Below, in pieces: positions 26,331 to 31,902 of a stretch of DNA of 64,000 nt. The notes below the pieces were generated by a model. The model was not told the DNA's origin, did no database searches, and saw only the letters and a list, made by a program, of their open reading frames with translations. The stretch lies in NCBI RefSeq assembly GCF_023278185.1, contig NZ_CP066356.1, forward strand, positions 8,176,001 through 8,240,000, given 5' to 3'. The position numbers and the translations under genes are program-made. Within the stretch, counting starts at the first letter, position 1. Every line of letters begins with the position of its first letter. Origin of the DNA: Bradyrhizobium elkanii USDA 76 (GTDB taxonomy: Bacteria > Pseudomonadota > Alphaproteobacteria > Rhizobiales > Xanthobacteraceae).

Positions 26331-26397
26331 AACATGGCGATGGTAGGCGAGCGGAGCGGCAGGAGCAAGTGGCCGCTCCACCGTGTCGCTTCTCGGC

Positions 26398-26592
26398 TTA
26401 GCCGGTCGTCGACAGCATCGCGTTCAGTTCGACGGCTGTCTGGAGCTGCTCGATGCGCGCGACAATCTGCTCGCGCTCAGCTCCGCGCGGCAATTGAGCG
26501 AGCCGGCTTTCAAGTCGCACGCGATGTTCCTCGAGGCGCTGCTCGAATGTGTGGGGTTCAGATCGCTTCCGCTTTTGAATCGTCCTCTGCAT
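26398..26592 (-). CDS. 64-residue charged helical protein
   Basis: MQRTIQKRKRSEPHTFEQRL begins a basic, helical protein with a likely coiled coil (RLEEHRVRLESRLAQLPRG, then EQIVARIEQLQTAVE). It overlaps the end of the preceding small gene by 35 bases in another frame, so translation is probably coupled. No family is recognised. It shares the EcfG promoter at 26754-26779. Confidence 0.6.
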   Translation of the reverse strand: MQRTIQKRKRSEPHTFEQRLEEHRVRLESRLAQLPRGAEREQIVARIEQLQTAVELNAMLSTTG

Positions 26593-26734
26593 TATCGACC
26601 TTTGGCGGTTGAAGACCGGGGCTGTTGGCCCAGCGGTCCAGTTGCTCGATGACTTGCGCGTGGCTCGGGCGCCGCGGCTTCGGGGCCTCCGGCTCCTCGG
26701 ACAGCTTGCGGGGAAGCTTGACTTGGTTGGCCAT
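26558..26734 (-). CDS. 58-residue polar protein, first gene of an EcfG-promoter unit
   Basis: It starts at ATG 26734 behind GGAGAG. The sequence is polar, with a basic and proline-rich first half (KPRRPSHAQVIEQLDRW) and an acidic end (VDNAEDDSKAEAI). No domain is recognised. An exact stress promoter lies 20-45 bases upstream. It overlaps the next gene by 35 bases. Confidence 0.65.
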   Translation of the reverse strand: MANQVKLPRKLSEEPEAPKPRRPSHAQVIEQLDRWANSPGLQPPKVDNAEDDSKAEAI

Positions 26735-26753
26735 GGCATCTCTCCACCGACAT

Positions 26754-26779
26754 AACGAGATGGGCCGCCGGATCGTTCC
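26754..26779 (-). promoter_or_regulatory. EcfG-type promoter GGAAC-N17-CGTT
   Basis: GGAAC reads 26779-26775 and CGTT 26757-26754 on the minus strand with 17 bases between. It drives the overlapping pair of small genes at 26398-26734. Confidence 0.8.
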
Positions 26780-26849
26780 TTTGTTTTTTACCTAAGTTAT
26801 TGATTTAACTTCATAATTATACTCAATCGGCGTCTTTGTCTCAACCGGT

Positions 26850-26874
26850 GGAACCCAACGCGAGTTTGACGGTT
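26850..26874 (+). promoter_or_regulatory. near-consensus EcfG-type promoter (GGAAC-N16-GGTT)
   Basis: One mismatch from the consensus, in an AT-rich gap, 40 bases before the RHH-like gene at 26914. Confidence 0.45.
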
Positions 26875-26913
26875 TAGCAAATTACTCAACAAGCTAAGTC
26901 TGGGTGTTTTGCG

Positions 26914-27156
26914 ATGAATGAGCTTCGCGCTGAACGGCTTCAGGTCATGCTGTCGCCAGAGGAGTTGGCAGCCCTCGACGATTTCCGGTTCAAGCACCGC
27001 ATGCCGACCCGCGCTGCGGCGGTCCGCGAGCTGCTCAAGCTCGGTCTGGCCGGCGTTGGCACCGATGGGGCGGCAGGGGTGAAATCGAGCGATTACGGGG
27101 TGTTTGACCGGGGGCCCGATGGGCACACCCAGAGCGAAGCGCCGCAAGAGGATTGA
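26914..27156 (+). CDS. small ribbon-helix-helix-like protein
   Basis: 80 residues. The first half has the pattern of a ribbon-helix-helix DNA-binding fold: strand ERLQVMLSPEEL, then helices AALDDFRFKHR and TRAAAVRELLKLGLA. The second half is polar and probably disordered. It could be an autoregulator or a free-standing antitoxin-like protein; no toxin gene is next to it. A near-consensus stress promoter precedes it. Confidence 0.65.
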   Translation: MNELRAERLQVMLSPEELAALDDFRFKHRMPTRAAAVRELLKLGLAGVGTDGAAGVKSSDYGVFDRGPDGHTQSEAPQED

Positions 27157-27182
27157 CGGCGCGTTGGCGCAGACGTGGCGGT

Positions 27183-27323
27183 TCAGCCCGCGGCGAACAG
27201 GTCCACAATCGCCTTCAGGATGCACACCACGAGGGCCGACGTGAACATCGCCGTGCCGAGATCTGCGAGATAAAGCAGTTGTGCCCTCTGCTCCGCATCG
27301 AGCCGCGCGATCGCTTTGCGCAT
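27183..27323 (-). CDS. 46-residue single-span membrane protein, EcfG-promoter target
   Basis: MRKAIARLDAEQRAQLLYLA leads into one hydrophobic helix (about 25-43). GGGAGC lies 7 bases before the ATG at 27323. An exact EcfG promoter stands 23-47 bases upstream (27346-27370). Its position inside the wreck of a transporter gene makes the frame look accidental at first, but the start signals and promoter argue that it is real. Function is unknown. Confidence 0.65.
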   Translation of the reverse strand: MRKAIARLDAEQRAQLLYLADLGTAMFTSALVVCILKAIVDLFAAG

Positions 27324-27345
27324 GGCCAAGCTCCCTTTTCGGGAG

Positions 27346-27370
27346 AACGCGATGCGCCGATGTCCGTTCC
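27346..27370 (-). promoter_or_regulatory. EcfG-type promoter GGAAC-N16-CGTT
   Basis: GGAAC reads 27370-27366 and CGTT 27349-27346 on the minus strand, 16 bases apart. It serves the 46-residue membrane-protein gene and lies within the 3' remains of a transporter pseudogene. Confidence 0.78.
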
Positions 27371-27709
27371 CTGCTTTGCGTCGGGCCCGCTGCAGCGCCA
27401 GTGTCACGCCGCCGAGCGTCAGCGCCATGGCGCCGATCTCGCGTAGCCCCAGCGGCTCACCAAGAATGATCGCGGCCGACACCACGCCGATGACCGGCAC
27501 CAGCAGCATGCCCGTTGACGCCGATGTCGGCGGGCCAGCGCCAGCGTGGCCAGGATCACCGCCGCGCAGGTGCCGGCAAGTCCGCGGGCGAACAGGGGCG
27601 GCCATTGCTGCAGCAACAGCTTCATCAGCGGCCAGTTCAGGGCCCAGCCGAGGGCCGTCACCACCAGGCAGAGAAAGCCCACCGTTCTATCGCGCTGCGT
27701 CGTATCCAT
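27346..27709 (-). pseudogene. remnant of a DMT/EamA transporter gene
   Basis: From 27709 the frame begins MDTTQRDRTVGFLCLVVTAL and continues to ATLALARRH, a typical first EamA helix pair. Then the homology jumps, in another frame, to the last helix pair (GMLLVPVIGVVSAAIILGEP to LGGVTLALQRARRKA). Only about 110 of some 290 codons are left, so the middle is deleted and the join is frameshifted. The 3' end has become the promoter region of a small gene. Confidence 0.8.
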
Positions 27710-27833
27710 GGGCCGCGCTTAGCAGGCGAAGGCGCGGGATTCCACATCGCTTCGCGGATGAAGGGCGCATCGCGTATGCAGGGACGCGTGGCACGCGCGA
27801 GTAACCGGGCGTCGACCTTCGGACACCCTTCCG

Positions 27834-28562
27834 TCAGGCGAAGGTGCCGATCGTGACCCGCGGCCAGCCGTCGCTTTTCCGCGCGGCGGCAAGCCTCGCC
27901 GTCCAGGCATCGATCAGGCTTGCGATGAGCAGGCGGCCGGTGCCGCGCATGTCGGGCAGTTTCATGGTCGGGGTGCCGAGCGTCAGCGCGACCACGCCGT
28001 GGGTCGCCGCCAGCAGCGCGGTCGCGAGCCGCTGCGGCAGGCCAGGCGCCGGCTCGGCGCCATGTGCCGCCAGAAATTCCCGCACCGAGACCACGAACAA
28101 TTCGTAGCTGCGGCGCGCGATCTCGGTCTCGCCGAAATAGACGCCGTCGGGAAAACGGCGGTCCTCGATCGTACCGGACATCGAGAACAGTGAGCGGAAG
28201 TGATCGGGATTGTCGGCCCAGTAATCGAGATAGGTTTCCATCACGCGCCGCAGCTGCAGATCGCTGTCGACCGTCTCCGCGCGGACCCGCTCGAGGCGTT
28301 CGGCGACTGCCTCGAGATTCTGCTGCTTCACCGCGAGCAGCAGCAGCAGCTTGGTCGGGTAATATTTGAGGACGGTGCCCTTCGAGTAGCCGATCGCGTC
28401 GGCGATCTTCTGGATCGATACGGTCTCCAGCGTGCCGGCGGCGAACTCCTTGCGCGCGGTCTCGAGGATCAGCGCCTTCAGCGCCTCCTTGTCGGCCTCC
28501 TGGCGCGCCCTGCGCTGAAAGCGCCGTGCGCCTTTGGCTCGCTCCACGATCGACATCCCCAT
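27834..28562 (-). CDS. TetR-family transcriptional regulator
   Basis: A 242-residue TetR-type repressor. The helix-turn-helix is near residues 38-75 (LETVSIQKIADAIGYSKGTV with KYYPTKLLLL after it), followed by a helical ligand domain. The start at 28562 (MGMSIVERAKG) follows GCGAGG; MSIV at 28556 is also possible. It is divergent from a cytochrome P450 gene, with a perfect 11-base-arm palindrome between them, so it probably represses the P450 gene and itself. The inducer is likely an aromatic or fatty substrate of the P450. Confidence 0.9.
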   Translation of the reverse strand: MGMSIVERAKGARRFQRRARQEADKEALKALILETARKEFAAGTLETVSIQKIADAIGYSKGTVLKYYPTKLLLLLAVKQQNLEAVAERLERVRAETVDSDLQLRRVMETYLDYWADNPDHFRSLFSMSGTIEDRRFPDGVYFGETEIARRSYELFVVSVREFLAAHGAEPAPGLPQRLATALLAATHGVVALTLGTPTMKLPDMRGTGRLLIASLIDAWTARLAAARKSDGWPRVTIGTFA

Positions 28563-28622
28563 CTGCCTCGCGCCTCCATGCCGCGCACCCGCCCCAATGG
28601 CAACCCGCCCTTGCAATATGCA

Positions 28623-28648
28623 AGTTAATTGACTATGGTCAATTAACT
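28623..28648. promoter_or_regulatory. perfect operator palindrome AGTTAATTGAC-N4-GTCAATTAACT
   Basis: Arms 28623-28633 and 28638-28648 are exact reverse complements with centre TATG. The palindrome covers TTGACT (plus) and TTGACC (minus) hexamers, so a bound repressor would block both promoters. It fits a TetR dimer pair. Confidence 0.85.
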
Positions 28649-28670
28649 AATGACAAGACGGGAGGATCCG

Positions 28671-29894
28671 ATGAGCATCCATGCGAGCCCCCTTGCGAGC
28701 TCCCTTGCAGGCGAAATTGTCCGCAGCGATTTCGATCCGTTCAGCCCGGGGACGCGGGCCGATCCCTACGGCACCTATGCGGAGCTGCGTGCCGCGGCGC
28801 CGGTCGTCCGCCTGACCAGATATGACATCTGGGCGGTGCCGCGCTTTGCCGAGGTCAAGACGATCTTCGGAGACCATGTCAATTTCAGCAACGCCGGCGG
28901 CGCGGGGCTCGCGAACCACTTCAAGGAAAAGCCGTGGCGGCCGCCGAGCATCGTGCTGGAAGCCGATCCGCCGCTGCACACCCGAACCCGTGCGGTGCTG
29001 GCGCGGATCCTCTCGCCCGGCGCGATGCGGCGGCTTGCCGATGACTTCAAGGCGATGGCGACGCGGCTGGTCGACGGGCTGGTCGAGCGCGGATCGTTTG
29101 ACGCCATCAAGGACATCGCCGAGGTGTTTCCGGTCAGCGTGTTTCCCGACGCGCTCGGCATCGACCAGGAGGGCCGCGAGAACTTCCTGACCTATGGCGC
29201 GATGGTGTTTGCCGGCTTCGGGCCTGAGAACGATTATTTTCGCGATTTGATGAAAGAGGCGCCGCGCGTGCTGCCCTGGGTCGCGGCGCGCTGCCAGCGC
29301 GAGGCGCTGCGCCCGGGCAGTTTTGGCGCGCAGGTCTATGAGGCGGCCGACGCCGGGGAGATCAGCGCGGAGGAAGCGCCATTGCTGGTGCGTTCGCTGC
29401 TCTCGGCCGGGCTCGACACCACGATCAGCGCAATCGGCATGGCGCTGTACACGCTTGCGCGCCATCCCGAGCAATGGTCGCTGCTTGCAGCCGATCCGTC
29501 GTTGTCGCGCGCGGCATTCGACGAGACCCTGCGCTTCGATTCACCGGCGCCGTTCGTGTTCCGCACCACGCCGCATGACACCGAGATCGCAGGCGTCAGG
29601 ATCGGCAAGCATGAGAAGGTGCTGCTGCTGCTCGCCTCCGCCAACCGCGACGAGACGCGCTGGGAGCATGCCGACCAATTCGACGTCAGACGGCGGCTCT
29701 CCGGACACATGGGCTTCGGCGTCGGCATCCACGGCTGTGTCGGGCAGATGGTGGCGCGGCTGGAAGCCGAGGCCGTGATCACAGCGCTCGCCAGCCGCGT
29801 CAAGCAGTTCGAAATTGCAGGCCCCACAGCCTTCCGCGACAGCTCGGGCCTGCGGGCGCTCGGCACAATGCCGGTCCGCGTGACGCCGAAGTAA
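28671..29894 (+). CDS. cytochrome P450, CYP199-like
   Basis: A 407-residue soluble bacterial P450. The start at ATG 28671 has GGGAGG 5 bases upstream. The I-helix motif SAGLDTT is at 245-251, ExxR at 285-288 (ETLR) and the heme-binding FGVGIHGCVG at 349-358 with Cys356. Segments EKPWRPPS and LEADPPLHTRTR and the EEAPLLVRSLLSAGLDTT block closely recall the CYP199A enzymes of Rhodopseudomonas, which demethylate or oxidise 4-substituted benzoates. The subfamily call is from memory. No ferredoxin or reductase gene is adjacent. Confidence 0.88.
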   Translation: MSIHASPLASSLAGEIVRSDFDPFSPGTRADPYGTYAELRAAAPVVRLTRYDIWAVPRFAEVKTIFGDHVNFSNAGGAGLANHFKEKPWRPPSIVLEADPPLHTRTRAVLARILSPGAMRRLADDFKAMATRLVDGLVERGSFDAIKDIAEVFPVSVFPDALGIDQEGRENFLTYGAMVFAGFGPENDYFRDLMKEAPRVLPWVAARCQREALRPGSFGAQVYEAADAGEISAEEAPLLVRSLLSAGLDTTISAIGMALYTLARHPEQWSLLAADPSLSRAAFDETLRFDSPAPFVFRTTPHDTEIAGVRIGKHEKVLLLLASANRDETRWEHADQFDVRRRLSGHMGFGVGIHGCVGQMVARLEAEAVITALASRVKQFEIAGPTAFRDSSGLRALGTMPVRVTPK

Positions 29895-29916
29895 CGTCGC
29901 TAGCGAAGGCCTGCTC

Positions 29917-29960
29917 AAAAAAAGGCCGGCGTACCTTTCGGCACGCCGGTCTGGATTTTG
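29917..29960. terminator. bidirectional terminator between the P450 and phyR genes
   Basis: GGCCGGCGTACC pairs with GGCACGCCGG around TTTC (one mismatch). It is flanked by AAAAAAA on the left and GGATTTTG on the right, between two convergent genes. Confidence 0.7.
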
Positions 29961-29979
29961 CCGCTTGCGTAAATTCAGC

Positions 29980-30792
29980 TCATGCCGATGCCGCGCGCGG
30001 CGTGCGGTTGCGCGAGTTGCGCTGGAAGAACAGCGCCTGGCTCGCCACCGCCGACACCATCGCCGGCTGGAACGGCTTTGAGATCAGGAACGCCGGCTCC
30101 GGCCGCTCGCCGGTCAGGAAGCGCTCGGGATAGGCGGTGATGAACACCACCGGCACCTCGAAGGTCCGCAGCAACTCATTGACGGCATCGAGGCCCGACG
30201 AGCCGTCGGCGAGCTGGATGTCGGCGAGGATCAGGCCGGGCTTCTTGTTCTTGGCGAGCGCCACCGCATCGGAATGCGTGCGCGCAACGCCGATGACGTT
30301 GTGGCCGAGATTCTTCACCAGGCTCTCGAGGTCCATGGCGATGAAGGTCTCGTCCTCGATGATCAGGACGTCGGTCGCGATCTCGGCGGCCATCTCGCGG
30401 CCGGCGGCATCGGTCAGCTTGCGCGTCTCGGCGATATCGGTGCCGAGAATGTAGCCGACCTCCTCCTCCGAAAAGCCCTCCAGCGACAGCAGCAGGAAGG
30501 CCTGGCGCGGCAGCGGCGTGATGTTGGACAGCCGCCGCTCCGGCGGCAGCGACAGCGTCGCCACGTCGGCATTGTCGTTGTTGTTCACCGACACCGAATT
30601 CCAGATCTGGGTGAACAGCCGAAACAGGCCGGCGCGCGGCCCGTGGGTCTGGTCCAGCAACGATCCATCCTGCAACAGGGCCTCGAGCATGGCCCCGACA
30701 TAGGCGTCCCCCGACGCCTGATTTCCGGTCAGTGCGCGAGCGTAACGGCGCAACAGCGGAAGGTGTTCGGCAACGATCTGCGATCGGGACAT
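29980..30792 (-). CDS. phyR: general stress response regulator PhyR
   Basis: PhyR is a two-domain protein: residues 1 to about 135 mimic an ECF sigma factor, and residues about 141-265 form a receiver domain with phospho-acceptor Asp191 (ILADIQL) and an acidic pocket (IIEDE). When phosphorylated it binds the anti-sigma factor NepR and frees EcfG. The start at 30792 (MSRSQIVAEH) follows GGAGTGGG. 270 residues, as usual. It is divergent from nepR-ecfG, the classic alphaproteobacterial arrangement. A near-consensus EcfG promoter lies upstream. Confidence 0.97.
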   Translation of the reverse strand: MSRSQIVAEHLPLLRRYARALTGNQASGDAYVGAMLEALLQDGSLLDQTHGPRAGLFRLFTQIWNSVSVNNNDNADVATLSLPPERRLSNITPLPRQAFLLLSLEGFSEEEVGYILGTDIAETRKLTDAAGREMAAEIATDVLIIEDETFIAMDLESLVKNLGHNVIGVARTHSDAVALAKNKKPGLILADIQLADGSSGLDAVNELLRTFEVPVVFITAYPERFLTGERPEPAFLISKPFQPAMVSAVASQALFFQRNSRNRTPRAASA

Positions 30793-30896
30793 TCCCACTC
30801 CATCCTTGTTCGTGAGGCCTGGCGGCCTGAAACCCGTTCTCTGGGGGGCGACAGAATCCAATTCTGGAACGACCCCGGTTCCCCTGCATGCCCGAC

Positions 30897-30947
30897 TACG
30901 CGCGAAAGCCGAAAAAGTTCCGTGAAATAGTTCCAGCATTCCGGAAC
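30897..30947. promoter_or_regulatory. divergent near-consensus EcfG-type promoters of phyR and nepR-ecfG
   Basis: Toward phyR, GGAAC (30921-30917) and CGTA (30900-30897) are 16 bases apart. Toward nepR, GGAAC (30943-30947) is followed after 16 bases by CATT (30964-30967). Both differ from CGTT by one base. Feedback of EcfG on its own locus is known in this group. Confidence 0.5.
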
Positions 30948-31051
30948 TTTCTGCGCAACTTTGCATTAGCTCCAGATCGACGAGGCAACGCGGCCAGCCT
31001 CTTTTTTCGAGGAAACAACTTGGAAATCAGAGACTTAACTCCCGGGGAAGC

Positions 31052-31267
31052 GTGGATCACATCATGAAGGAAGTAAAGAAGCAGGGCGGTCTCAACGCCG
31101 AGATTCAATCGAGAATCGGCCACCAGCTTCGCGCCATGTACGATGACGTGGTGCGACAGGGCGTACCCGACCGCTTTGCGGAGCTGATCCGCAAACTCGA
31201 CGGGCCGGAGGCAGCGGCGGCGGCCGTCGCCGGGGGCGATACCGACAAGAACAATGGAGGGGACTAA
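31052..31267 (+). CDS. nepR: anti-sigma factor NepR
   Basis: NepR is a 71-residue protein that binds and silences EcfG until PhyR~P takes it away. The core GLNAEIQSRIGHQLRAMYDD is the conserved NepR helix, and the C-terminus is low-complexity Ala-Gly-Asp. I start at GTG 31052 because GGGGAAG lies right before it; ATG 31064 is the alternative. The stop codon TAA overlaps the ATG of ecfG, so the two are coupled, which keeps anti-sigma and sigma in step. Confidence 0.95.
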   Translation: MDHIMKEVKKQGGLNAEIQSRIGHQLRAMYDDVVRQGVPDRFAELIRKLDGPEAAAAAVAGGDTDKNNGGD

Positions 31268-31815
31268 TGCCTCTCACGAATGAACTTCGCGACGATATCC
31301 TTGCGTCGGTCCCGAGCCTGCGCGCGTTCGCGATCTCGCTGTCCGGTAATGGTGACCGCGCCGACGATCTGGTGCAGGAGACCCTGCTGCGCGCGATCGC
31401 CAATATCGACTCGTTTCAGCCCGGCTCGAACCTCCCCGCGTGGCTGTTCACCATCCTGCGCAACCTGTTTCGCTCCGACTACCGGAAGCGGCGGCGCGAG
31501 GTGGAGGATGCCGAGGGCAATTATGCCAAGACGCTGAAGAGCCAGCCTTCGCAGGCGGCGCATCTGGAGTTCGAGGAATTCCGCGCCGCGCTCGAAAAGC
31601 TGCCGCAGGACCAGCGCGAGGCGCTGATTTTGGTCGGCGCGTCCGGCTTCTCCTACGAGGATGCCGCGGCGATCTGCGGCTGCGCGGTCGGCACCATCAA
31701 GAGCCGCGTCAACCGCGCGCGATCGAAGCTCTCCGCGCTGCTCTATGTCGACAGCGCCGAGGATTTCGGTCCCGACAACACCGTGCGCGCCGTGATCGGC
31801 GGCAATGGCGGCTGA
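31267..31815 (+). CDS. ecfG: ECF sigma factor EcfG, general stress response
   Basis: EcfG is a 182-residue ECF sigma factor of the ECF15 type. Region 2 includes ADDLVQETLLRAIANIDSF (about 38-55) and region 4 the helix-turn-helix YEDAAAICGCAVGTIKSRVNRAR (about 134-158, here named by its ends). It directs RNA polymerase to GGAAC-N16/17-CGTT promoters, several of which occur 4-14 kb to the left in this window. It is controlled by NepR and PhyR encoded next to it. Confidence 0.96.
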   Translation: MPLTNELRDDILASVPSLRAFAISLSGNGDRADDLVQETLLRAIANIDSFQPGSNLPAWLFTILRNLFRSDYRKRRREVEDAEGNYAKTLKSQPSQAAHLEFEEFRAALEKLPQDQREALILVGASGFSYEDAAAICGCAVGTIKSRVNRARSKLSALLYVDSAEDFGPDNTVRAVIGGNGG

Positions 31816-31838
31816 GCGCGACCACGACGATAAACAGG

Positions 31839-31865
31839 AAAGGCGGCCCGCGGGCCGCCTTTTTA
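31839..31865 (+). terminator. intrinsic terminator of nepR-ecfG
   Basis: AAAGGCGGCCC pairs with GGGCCGCCTTT, followed by TTTATG. It lies 24 bases after the ecfG stop codon. Confidence 0.88.
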
Positions 31866-31902
31866 TGTTGGCCTGCAAGGGCCGGTGACGCTCAGCGCGC
31901 CG

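Noticed and set aside
26914..27156. Toxin-antitoxin pair around the RHH-like gene
   Set aside because: No toxin-like frame lies next to it; the neighbour on the other strand is a small membrane protein with a stress promoter.
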